Shown piece by piece: positions 55,414 to 62,995 of a DNA stretch of 64,000 nucleotides. Within the stretch, counting starts at the first letter, position 1. Every line of letters begins with the position of its first letter. The stretch is taken from positions 2,542,001-2,606,000 of the forward strand of contig NZ_CP072549.1 of the NCBI RefSeq assembly GCF_019343495.1, written 5' to 3'. Both the position numbers and the translations under genes were made by a program. Source of the stretch: Acinetobacter lwoffii. Its GTDB lineage: Bacteria; Pseudomonadota; Gammaproteobacteria; Pseudomonadales; Moraxellaceae. The notes under the pieces were generated by a model. That model saw nothing but the letters and a program-made list of their open reading frames with translations. It did no database searches and was not told the origin of the DNA.

Positions 55414-55977
55414 ATGGCGAATTATTGGAAACAGTGGCTTGCTTTAAGTTCAGTATCGGTGCTGTTGACTGCATGTCAAAGCATCGACACGATGAAACTC
55501 AAACATGCCAAAGAAAATACTGAGAGCAAAAGCAATGCCCTGATCTACTGTACAGGGACGCCAGATTGTCAGTTCGAACGCTTCAATCAGACCATTATTG
55601 TCAACGCCGACAATGGCCGCATCAGTGATGAGGCGCTGAAGCAGAAACTGGTGCGCTTGCAGGCCAAAAATTTAAATCAGGCCAATTCGATTTATTTATC
55701 TGTGCCGGCAGGACAGCATGAACTGGTCGTGCGTTTTTATCCGATCAGTAAGGATAAAGCGGAAACTTTACATATATTCCATCGTTTTCAGGCCAATAAC
55801 CGCTATAGCTTAAAAATGTTTCGTGACCGTAGTGCGCGTAGCAGCAGTTTATTAAATTCTTCGGCGCCGGATCCGCTTTGCGTAGATCTGGTACAAGAGC
55901 AAAAAACCATTCGTCGTTTTTGCAAACCCTATAATGCAGTCACCGGGATTGCAGAGTTTGTAGAAAAGAAAATTTAA
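55414..55977 (+). CDS. Putative lipoprotein inside the leu gene group
   Basis: The 187-residue product from ATG 55414 has a lipoprotein signal (MANYWKQW, hydrophobic core, lipobox L-L-T-A-C). The mature part contains paired cysteines (YCTGTPDC; LCVDL and RFCKPYN) that may form disulfides, and an IYLSVPAGQHELVVRFYP segment suggestive of a small beta domain. No family is recognised. It stands between leuD and leuB on the same strand, 87 nt after leuD and 42 nt before leuB, so it is probably cotranscribed without being a leucine gene. Confidence 0.7.
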   Translation: MANYWKQWLALSSVSVLLTACQSIDTMKLKHAKENTESKSNALIYCTGTPDCQFERFNQTIIVNADNGRISDEALKQKLVRLQAKNLNQANSIYLSVPAGQHELVVRFYPISKDKAETLHIFHRFQANNRYSLKMFRDRSARSSSLLNSSAPDPLCVDLVQEQKTIRRFCKPYNAVTGIAEFVEKKI

Positions 55978-56019
55978 CCTCTGTCAGGTCTGAATCTGAC
56001 GTTTTAAACGGAAAATCTC

Positions 56020-57099
56020 ATGTCTAAACAAATTTTGATTTTAGCTGGTGACGGCATCGGCCCTGAAATTGTAAAAGCCGCAGAGCAAGTACTCACACGC
56101 GTAAATGAAAAATTTAATCTTGATTTGACATGGGAACAGGGCTTACTCGGTGGTGCAGCCATTGATGCTCATGGTTCACCGTATCCTGAAGTGACTTCTG
56201 AACAGGCCAAAAAAGCCGATGCGATTCTACTCGGTGCCGTGGGTGGTCCAAAATGGGATACGATTGAGCGTTCAATCCGTCCAGAACGTGGTTTATTGAA
56301 ATTGCGTAGCGAACTGAACCTGTTTGCTAACTTGCGCCCAGCGATTCTTTATCCGCAACTGGCTGATGCTTCAAGCTTAAAACCTGAAATCGTGGCGGGT
56401 CTGGATATTCTGATTGTGCGTGAATTAACGGGTGGTATTTACTTCGGTCAGCCACGTGGTATCCGTGAACTGGAAAATGGTGAGAAGCAAGGCTACAACA
56501 CCGACGTTTATTCAGAGTCTGAAATCAAGCGTATCGCCAAAGTCGCTTTTGAAATGGCCAACTTGCGCGGTGGTAAAGTGTGTTCAGTGGATAAAGCTAA
56601 CGTGCTTGAAGTAACTGAGCTGTGGAAACAGACAGTGACTGCGCTGAAAGATGCCGAATATCCTGAAATTAATTTATCGCACATGTATGTCGACAATGCT
56701 GCGATGCAGCTGGTGCGTGCGCCAAAGCAGTTTGACGTGATTGTCACCTCGAATCTGTTCGGTGATATCCTGTCTGATGAAGCTGCGATGTTGACCGGTT
56801 CAATCGGCATGTTGCCATCGGCATCTCTGGATGAAAATGGCAAGGGCATGTATGAGCCTTGTCATGGTTCTGCACCAGATATCGCCGGTCAAAACCTGGC
56901 AAATCCATTAGCGACGATTCTTTCGGTGGCGATGATGTTGCGTTATACCTTCCGTGAAGAAGCGGCTGCTAAAGCGATTGAAGATGCAGTAGGTCAGGTC
57001 TTGGATCAAGGCTTGCGTACGGCAGATATCATGTCTGAAGGCATGCAAAAAGTCGGTACGGTTGAAATGGGTCAAGCAGTCGTTGCTGCATTGAACTAA
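56020..57099 (+). CDS. leuB: 3-isopropylmalate dehydrogenase
   Basis: LeuB oxidises and decarboxylates 3-isopropylmalate with NAD+ in leucine synthesis. The 359-residue protein has the family motifs [50 protein letters not shown], the substrate loop [27 protein letters not shown], the Mg/NAD motif [18 protein letters not shown] and [10 protein letters not shown]. It closes the leu group before a strong terminator. Confidence 0.97.
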   Translation: MSKQILILAGDGIGPEIVKAAEQVLTRVNEKFNLDLTWEQGLLGGAAIDAHGSPYPEVTSEQAKKADAILLGAVGGPKWDTIERSIRPERGLLKLRSELNLFANLRPAILYPQLADASSLKPEIVAGLDILIVRELTGGIYFGQPRGIRELENGEKQGYNTDVYSESEIKRIAKVAFEMANLRGGKVCSVDKANVLEVTELWKQTVTALKDAEYPEINLSHMYVDNAAMQLVRAPKQFDVIVTSNLFGDILSDEAAMLTGSIGMLPSASLDENGKGMYEPCHGSAPDIAGQNLANPLATILSVAMMLRYTFREEAAAKAIEDAVGQVLDQGLRTADIMSEGMQKVGTVEMGQAVVAALN

Positions 57100-57111
57100 G
57101 CCTGTTTTGAT

Positions 57112-57146
57112 TCAAAAAAACGCAGCCTTGAGCTGCGTTTTTTTAT
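57112..57146 (+). terminator. Intrinsic terminator of the leu genes
   Basis: CGCAGC (57121-57126), loop CTTGA, GCTGCG (57132-57137), flanked by A7 and T7, so it works in both directions for the convergent gene. Confidence 0.9.
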
Positions 57147-57172
57147 AATAGAAATTTCAAAGCTTAAACCCC

Positions 57173-57571
57173 TTAACAGGTTCGGCCTGTGGTGCGTACC
57201 GCGGTGGCAATATTATCTTTGAGTAAGAAGGTGATTTTACATTGCAATTTGACGTCATAGCCGCCGGCAGGGCTTACTGACACTGGAATCGGTACAGTGC
57301 CTGTCCCTGTGGCAGGAAACTGCGCTACAGGCAAAGGAATGGTAATGGGGCGTTGTACCACATAGCTTAATTGTTTTGCGCTGCGTTCAGGCTCACTGAT
57401 CTGCTGGTAACCTAAACGTTTTAGATCCAGAGTTTGATCGATCAGTTGGCTGCTCTGCCCAATGAACTGTTGTAAATAGGCATCACGCTGCGCAGTTGTT
57501 GATGAGGTGGTGCTGCATGCATTAAGCAAACTGAATGCTGTACAGCATACTAAAATCAGTGTGAACTTCAT
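57173..57571 (-). CDS. Putative lipoprotein, paralogue 1 of a tandem pair
   Basis: The 132-residue protein has a lipoprotein signal with lipobox L-L-N-A-C. The mature part contains FIGQSSQLIDQTLDLKRLGY, a Pro-rich low-complexity middle and the end GGYDVKLQCKITFLLKD...GRTC. The next gene upstream encodes a protein with the same layout (VGQTAAQVRSQLDLRAIGF, GGYNIEMKCQIWFDLKD, GRAC), so the two arose by duplication. Function unknown; two conserved Cys in the C-terminal part could pair. Confidence 0.7.
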   Translation of the reverse strand: MKFTLILVCCTAFSLLNACSTTSSTTAQRDAYLQQFIGQSSQLIDQTLDLKRLGYQQISEPERSAKQLSYVVQRPITIPLPVAQFPATGTGTVPIPVSVSPAGGYDVKLQCKITFLLKDNIATAVRTTGRTC

Positions 57572-57715
57572 GAGCTGTCCTCACACCAAATAAAATGAGT
57601 GTAAGCGCATTCCATGCAAAAATACTGTTGTGATTTGATACACGGTAGAAGTTTAGCGTGGTGAGGTTGATCCCTGATTTAATCCGATACAGGCTTTGAA
57701 CTCGATGAGTACAGC

Positions 57716-58096
57716 TCAGCAAGCTCTACCGGTAAAGCGAATCGCCTGAACAATTTCATCTTTCAAGTCAAACCAGATTTGGCATTTCATCTCAATGTTA
57801 TAACCACCATTTGAGGGCATCGGCATTGGTGCGCCGATCGGAATGCTCTGACTAATATTCGGCGTTCCCATTGGAATATTCATATCCCGAAAAATAGTGT
57901 AGCTGAGAAATTCTGTGGTTTGAATCGGTTGCTGGGAGGTCTTGAATCCAATGGCACGAAGATCAAGCTGGCTACGAACCTGTGCGGCAGTTTGACCTAC
58001 ATAAGGTTGTAGAGACTGATGCAGATGCTGATTGCCGCCGGTAGCGCATGCAACGAGAAACAAGCTGGAAAGTAGGGATAAGCATTTCATATTCAT
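57716..58096 (-). CDS. Putative lipoprotein, paralogue 2 of a tandem pair
   Basis: A 126-residue lipoprotein (lipobox F-L-V-A-C) with the same domain as its downstream neighbour: a helix YVGQTAAQVRSQLDL, a FLSYTIFRDMNIP strand, a Pro/Met/Gly-rich linker, and a C-terminal GGYNIEMKCQIWFDLKDEIV ending GRAC. The start-helix V-G-x-(3-5)-V-x2-L resembles small outer-membrane SmpA/BamE-like lipoproteins only in a general way. A 144-bp gap separates the two genes. Confidence 0.7.
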   Translation of the reverse strand: MNMKCLSLLSSLFLVACATGGNQHLHQSLQPYVGQTAAQVRSQLDLRAIGFKTSQQPIQTTEFLSYTIFRDMNIPMGTPNISQSIPIGAPMPMPSNGGYNIEMKCQIWFDLKDEIVQAIRFTGRAC

Positions 58097-58191
58097 TGTT
58101 TTTATACATGTTATTTTTAATTCAATGAATAGTCGTGAATTTATAAGGCTGTGTCAAATTATTTTATTGATTGATAAATAATTCAAGTGAT

Positions 58192-58218
58192 AAAAAAGCC
58201 ACTAAAAGTGGCTTTTGC
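58192..58218 (-). terminator. Intrinsic terminator of infA
   Basis: AAAAGCCACT (58194-58203), loop AAA, AGTGGCTTTT (58207-58216); T run on the minus strand. Confidence 0.88.
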
Positions 58219-58230
58219 TTGCGCTAAAAC

Positions 58231-58452
58231 TTAGCGTGCACGATATGTGATACGACCTTTAGTCAAATCATAAGGTGTCATTTCAACCTTCACACTGTCG
58301 CCAGTTAAAATACGGATATAGTGTTTACGCATTTTACCAGAGATGTGGGCAATCACTTCGTGACCGTTCTCTAAACGTACACGGAACATAGTATTAGGAA
58401 GCGTCTCGGTGACAACGCCTTCGAACTCGATGAGTTCCTCTTTATTGGCCAT
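58231..58452 (-). CDS. infA: Translation initiation factor IF-1
   Basis: IF-1 binds the 30S A site during initiation. The 73-residue protein is a single S1-like OB fold with the usual sequence from [14 protein letters not shown] through [14 protein letters not shown] to TKGRITYR. Length and sequence leave no doubt. It is monocistronic with its own terminator. Confidence 0.98.
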   Translation of the reverse strand: MANKEELIEFEGVVTETLPNTMFRVRLENGHEVIAHISGKMRKHYIRILTGDSVKVEMTPYDLTKGRITYRAR

Positions 58453-58683
58453 AGCCTACCTGAATGAATAAATTGGAAAGGCGCAAATTATAGTCAATTT
58501 TTTTGCAAAATACAAGACGAAACGGGCGTTAGACTGATCATCTGCCAGTAAAATAGGCGAACTGTCACGATAATTTTTTTAACTAAAAAGACACCTGTTT
58601 CTGTTGTCAGTTTGGTCAATCACAGTTAATCTAAAATTAATCTTTTTAAGTATAAATGAAGTACATACAAGGAAGGCTTTTGA

Positions 58684-59691
58684 GTGAGTCAGCTAACGGA
58701 TGCATCAGTCGTATTGCGTTTAGGCTATCAGGCGATTCGTCGTGCGGGGTTGCCAACAGAAGAACTTTTGACCAAAGCAGGAGTGGCTTTAAATCAGGTA
58801 GAGGCCAATGACCGTACTCCGCTGAGTGCCCAGTATGCCTTTTGGGTGGCGGCAGAGGAAGTCAGCAAGGATCCGGATATTGGATTGCATCTGGGTGAAC
58901 ACTTGCCTCTTTATCGTGGTCAAGTGATTGAACACTTGTTTGTTTCATCTGAAAATTTTGGTGAGGGACTGAAACGTGCTTTGGCTTATCAGCGACTGAT
59001 CAGTGATGCCTTTGCTGCCAAATTGGTGATTGAAGATGACCGCTGCTATTTAACCAATGGTGAACAGCCTTTTGCTGAGAGTCTGGTCAATCGTCATTTT
59101 ACTGAATGCGCCATGTCAGGTGTCCTGCGTTTCTTTAAATTTATTACTGAAGGGCGTTTTGAGCCGATTTATATCGATTTTAATTTTTCCAAAGGGGCAC
59201 TTGATGATGAATACTTCCGGGTTTATGAGTGTCCGGTCAGTCTAGGTCAGAAAGAAACTCGTTTGTATTTCGATCCGACTATCCTGGAATATCCGCTGTG
59301 GCAGGCTGAACCTGAGCTGTTGCAGCTGCATGAGCAACTGGCCATTGAAAAGCTACAGGAACTGGCAAGATATGATCTGGTCGGTGAAGTACGTCGTGCA
59401 ATCGGCTCTACTTTGGAGAGTGGCGAAACCACGCTAGAAACTGTGGCAGCCCAGCTGAACATCACGCCACGCCGTTTGAGAACACAACTGAGTGAGGCAC
59501 ATACCAGCTTTCAGCAGATTCTCTCGGATTATCGCTGTCGTCTGGCCAAGCGTTTGCTGGCGAGTACTAATGAGAGCGTCGAGCGGATTGTCTATCTGAC
59601 CGGTTTTTCCGAGCCAAGTACCTTCTATCGTGCCTTTAAACGCTGGGCTAATGAAACGCCGGTAGAATATCGGAAACGGAAGCAGCGTTAA
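58684..59691 (+). CDS. AraC-family transcriptional regulator
   Basis: The start is GTG 58684 with GGAAGG upstream. The 335-residue protein has an N-terminal arabinose-binding-like regulator domain (about 15-200, LGYQAIRRAGLPTEELL, SKDPDIGLHLGE) and a C-terminal AraC double helix-turn-helix (about 235-332, TLETVAAQLNITPRRLRTQL, IVYLTGFSEPSTFYRAFKRW, ETPVEYRK). This is the OruR/ArgR-like layout of AraC proteins. No obvious target gene is adjacent. Confidence 0.88.
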   Translation: MSQLTDASVVLRLGYQAIRRAGLPTEELLTKAGVALNQVEANDRTPLSAQYAFWVAAEEVSKDPDIGLHLGEHLPLYRGQVIEHLFVSSENFGEGLKRALAYQRLISDAFAAKLVIEDDRCYLTNGEQPFAESLVNRHFTECAMSGVLRFFKFITEGRFEPIYIDFNFSKGALDDEYFRVYECPVSLGQKETRLYFDPTILEYPLWQAEPELLQLHEQLAIEKLQELARYDLVGEVRRAIGSTLESGETTLETVAAQLNITPRRLRTQLSEAHTSFQQILSDYRCRLAKRLLASTNESVERIVYLTGFSEPSTFYRAFKRWANETPVEYRKRKQR

Positions 59692-59695
59692 AAAT

Positions 59696-59759
59696 CCCTC
59701 CTAACCTCCCTTTAAAAAAAGGGAGGAATTCCCCTCCTTTTAGGAGGGGTTAGGGGAGG
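59696..59759. repeat. REP-like palindromic element, copy B
   Basis: Outer arms CCCTCCTAACC and GGTTAGGGGAGG enclose two hairpins: CTCCCTTT/AAAGGGAG and CCCCTCC/GGAGGGG joined by AATT. The inner part GGGAGGAATTCCCCTCC closely matches the core of copy A at 21161-21241. It fills the gap between the convergent AraC gene and truA and might act as terminator for either. Confidence 0.6.
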
Positions 59760-59783
59760 TAAATATTCTAAAAAATTTAAAAA

Positions 59784-60581
59784 CTATTCCGGCATATTCA
59801 GCCAATGTGGCCCTAAGGGTAATTCAGGTAATTCAAACTGCGCCGGATAATCAGCATGAATAAAATACAAACCATCTGCTGGCGCAGTCACACCAGCAGC
59901 TTTACGGTCTTCTGCCGCGAAAATATTATCAATATGATCGGCAGCATACATGCCCTGACCAATTTCCAATAAACATCCCATGATATTGCGCACCATATGG
60001 TGCAGAAAGCCATCGGCCTGAATATCCAGTACCAGATACTGACCATGCTGAATCAGGCGGCAATGGCTGACATGACGAACGGGCTGATTGGACTGACAGG
60101 CTGCGGCGCGGAAGCTTTCAAAGTTATGCGTGCCTTCAAACTTTTTCGCGGCGTATATCATCTGTTCAACATCAAGCGGTGCATAGACATGGGTGACCTG
60201 TTTATGCAGCAATGCCGGGCGTACAGGGTGGTTGTAGACCACATAGCGATAGCGGCGCGCCTGTGCCTTAAAACGGGCATGGAAGCTGTGATCCATTTCT
60301 TTGATCCACTGGATCGAGATGTCTTTAGGGAGTTGGCTATTGCAGCCCATCAGCCAGCCACGTTCAGAACGCAGGGCATCAGTATCAAAATGTGCCACCA
60401 TGTTGGTCGCATGTACCCCGGCATCCGTGCGGCCGGCACCATGCAAGAGGATCGGTTGATCGGCAACTTTGCTCAGAACCTTCTCAATGGTTTCCTGTAC
60501 GCTTGCAACTCCCGGCTGTTGAGTCTGCCATCCCCGATAATGCATCCCACAAAACTCAATTCCCACCGCAAAACGTTGCAT
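59784..60581 (-). CDS. truA: tRNA pseudouridine(38-40) synthase
   Basis: TruA makes pseudouridine at positions 38-40 of many tRNAs. The 265-residue protein starts with GIEFCGMHYRGWQTQ, has the catalytic Asp in GAGRTDAGVHATNMVAHFDT, RRYRYVVYN, and the C-terminal FLHHMVRNIMG. It is 15 nt behind the asparaginase gene in the fimV group; fimV-truA order is conserved in pseudomonads. Confidence 0.96.
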   Translation of the reverse strand: MQRFAVGIEFCGMHYRGWQTQQPGVASVQETIEKVLSKVADQPILLHGAGRTDAGVHATNMVAHFDTDALRSERGWLMGCNSQLPKDISIQWIKEMDHSFHARFKAQARRYRYVVYNHPVRPALLHKQVTHVYAPLDVEQMIYAAKKFEGTHNFESFRAAACQSNQPVRHVSHCRLIQHGQYLVLDIQADGFLHHMVRNIMGCLLEIGQGMYAADHIDNIFAAEDRKAAGVTAPADGLYFIHADYPAQFELPELPLGPHWLNMPE

Positions 60582-60596
60582 AATGACCTCAAAACC

Positions 60597-61565
60597 TTAT
60601 TGATCGTACCAATGACGATGCCATTGCTCTACAGTGTCGTATTGTAAATACATTTTTAGGGCTTTTGCATACAGATCCGCATGTCCATAACTTTCATTCA
60701 GCAAAATTTTGCAATGATTGACCCATTCGGCAATAGCATAGCGCTGATCCGTCGCACCAAAAGGCACTTGGGTGGTCAAGACGGAAATACAGCCCTGCTC
60801 ATAGAATTGATCAATGAGTGCAATCATGGCGTCATTGACCGCGAGGTTGCCAGTGCCAAAACCTTGCAGAAATAAAAAATGTGGTGGTCGAGCCAATAGG
60901 TTGTTCAGGTTATTCAGCTGCTGGGTCAGATCAACTGGCTGCATCATGATGCTCATGCAGTTGAATTCAGTCGCTTTCGTAATATCTTCAGCTTTGATCT
61001 GATAACACGCTTGACTGGTTTGGATTGCAATATTGGCCTCAAGACCGGAAAAGGCATTTAACTCAGTAGTATGCTGTTTCAGTGCAGTTTGCGCATGTAG
61101 CAGCTGATGATGGAATGCCAGATAGACCCCAGCGCTACATTCGCTGACGGAATCTAGTGCAAATTTCAGGTTATCTAGGGCATCACTAAATTCACGCTGT
61201 TCATTGCCTTGAGCATTCAGCAGCGGATATTGGCTACCGGTCAGTACCACATGCGCCGAGTTTCCAATAAAATGTGCCAGTACTGCACTGGCATAACTCA
61301 GCGTATCTGTACCGTGAATAATCACAAAATGCTGGATCTGCCGCGATTGCAATTGCTGAATAAACTGTACCAGTTGCAACCAGTCGGTTGCTGTACAGGC
61401 ACTACTGTCCTTAATGGCGGGTGCATGATGGCATTCGACGAAATACTGCTCTGCAAGTATCTGTTCGAGCTTTGGAATAAATAAATCAGCAGGCATCGGT
61501 GCAAGAGGATCTCCCACGCAGCCGAATGTGCCACCCATATAAATTAATGCAATATTTTTTATCAT
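60597..61565 (-). CDS. Asparaginase family protein
   Basis: The 322-residue protein (from ATG 61565) is an L-asparaginase/glutaminase family amidohydrolase. The first catalytic Thr lies in IALIYMGGTFGC and the second Thr-Asp pair in VIIHGTDTLSYAS; TGSQYPL and LFLQGFGTGN are further family motifs. No signal peptide is present, so a cytoplasmic enzyme is expected. The start codon touches the T run of a terminator hairpin (61570-61594) and has no Shine-Dalgarno; a TTG five codons upstream lies within that hairpin. Confidence 0.85.
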   Translation of the reverse strand: MIKNIALIYMGGTFGCVGDPLAPMPADLFIPKLEQILAEQYFVECHHAPAIKDSSACTATDWLQLVQFIQQLQSRQIQHFVIIHGTDTLSYASAVLAHFIGNSAHVVLTGSQYPLLNAQGNEQREFSDALDNLKFALDSVSECSAGVYLAFHHQLLHAQTALKQHTTELNAFSGLEANIAIQTSQACYQIKAEDITKATEFNCMSIMMQPVDLTQQLNNLNNLLARPPHFLFLQGFGTGNLAVNDAMIALIDQFYEQGCISVLTTQVPFGATDQRYAIAEWVNHCKILLNESYGHADLYAKALKMYLQYDTVEQWHRHWYDQ

Positions 61566-61594
61566 AAAAAAAGCAGCCAATTATTGACTGCTTT
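61566..61594 (-). terminator. Terminator hairpin abutting the asparaginase start codon
   Basis: On the minus strand AAAGCAGTCAA (61594-61584) pairs with TTGGCTGCTTT (61580-61570) around TAA with one wobble, and the T run leads straight into ATG 61565-61563. Confidence 0.8.
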
Positions 61595-61612
61595 AGTGTA
61601 AATCGAAATGCA

Positions 61613-62929
61613 TCAAGATGCGATTTGATTCAGTAATTGCTCTGCGCGTTGCTGTTGTTCAGGAGTATATTCAGCTTCTCGCTCGGCAATGATTTCACGG
61701 GCAGCGGCGTAGGCACCGAGTTGAATATATTGCTGGGCAAGATCAAGATTGAGACTTGCTTCATTAACATCCAGTAATTCGGGGAAAGATTGTACGAGTG
61801 GATCATGCTGGTCTACGGCTGCCTGAGCTGGCGTAGCAGGGAGATCGAAACTCATCACTGTTGCAGCAGGCGCTTCTGGCGTGGTTTCCAAATGATCTAA
61901 TTTGAAATCCATGCCTGATAGATTGGTTTGTGGCGCTGATTCTGCCACAGGTGCTGCAGCTGTCAAGCTAGACAGATCAAACTCAGTCGCTGGCACCGCA
62001 GTTTTTTCAGCTGCTGGTACAGGTGTGTCAAGTGAGAATGAAAAATCTAGAGGCTTGATTTCCTCAGTCACAGTTGGTGCTGTTTCTACTGGAGCAGATT
62101 GTTCCAAATCCAGTTTAAAGTCTAAGACAGGTGCCGTTTCTGTTACTGCTGTAGTTTGAATATCTGTAGATGTACTCTGAAATTCAAAATTTACAGAAGG
62201 AGCAGCAGGTATAGGAGCCTCTTCAGCTTTTGGTGTTTCTACTGGGGTAGTCTTTGGTTCAAAATTAAATTCAAGTGGTTGAATATCTGCTACAGGTTCT
62301 GCAATAGGGGCCGGCTTGCTTGATTGAAAGTCCTGCTGCAATTGTTCAAATGCTAGTTCATTTGAAGGGACCGGTGCAACCAGATCGGCAAAAGCATCTG
62401 AAGTTGAAGTAGCTTCCTGCGCAGAAGAAGTTTTAGGCTGGGCACTTGGGAAATCAATGGTATCTTGTACAGCAGATGAAGATTGTTCGAATTCACGCTG
62501 TTTTGCTTCAGCTTGCACCAGAATCTCATCTAAATGCAAAGAACGGATATGGTTGAGCAGCTGTGAAATTGCAAACTCATCTTTTTGTAAGATATGAATA
62601 TCCAATAACAATAGATAGAGTTCATGCTGGGAATTATCCCGATTCAGTGCCTGGTTAATCTGTGCTTCGGCCGCAAAAAAATTACGTTCTTGAATCAGGC
62701 CTTCAATTTTCTTGCGTGTTTCTGCTGATAATGGCGTTGCTGATTTTTTTGTGACCCCGACTGGCTCCACCACCTTGGTTCTTTGTGGGGCAGCTTTTGA
62801 CGCAGAACCAGGTTTTTTTGCTTTTACCGTTTTAGTTTTTGCTTTATCTGATTCTTGAGCATCTTGTCGTTTTTTAAAGACAATTAATACGATGATCAAT
62901 ATCACTAATGGAATCACATAAATCAGCAT
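61613..62929 (-). CDS. FimV-like protein, membrane-anchored C-terminal part
   Basis: The 438-residue protein begins with a membrane helix (MLIYVIPLVILIIVLIVF), then a basic linker, a TPR-like helical region (about 70-155), a long acidic Pro/Ala/Glu/Thr-rich disordered part, and the FimV C-terminal domain ASLNLDLAQQYIQLGAYAAA..EIIAE. FimV links peptidoglycan and type IV pilus, c-di-GMP/cAMP and polar localisation in pseudomonads. Here the part from the membrane helix onward is a separate gene with its own AAGGGG ribosome site, 66 nt behind the LysM-containing part. Confidence 0.8.
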   Translation of the reverse strand: MLIYVIPLVILIIVLIVFKKRQDAQESDKAKTKTVKAKKPGSASKAAPQRTKVVEPVGVTKKSATPLSAETRKKIEGLIQERNFFAAEAQINQALNRDNSQHELYLLLLDIHILQKDEFAISQLLNHIRSLHLDEILVQAEAKQREFEQSSSAVQDTIDFPSAQPKTSSAQEATSTSDAFADLVAPVPSNELAFEQLQQDFQSSKPAPIAEPVADIQPLEFNFEPKTTPVETPKAEEAPIPAAPSVNFEFQSTSTDIQTTAVTETAPVLDFKLDLEQSAPVETAPTVTEEIKPLDFSFSLDTPVPAAEKTAVPATEFDLSSLTAAAPVAESAPQTNLSGMDFKLDHLETTPEAPAATVMSFDLPATPAQAAVDQHDPLVQSFPELLDVNEASLNLDLAQQYIQLGAYAAAREIIAEREAEYTPEQQQRAEQLLNQIAS

Positions 62930-62995
62930 GTTTTACCCCTTGGGGATAGAGTAGTTTAAGTTCGCCTATCCCAATAAATCGTCATGTGTAACTTT

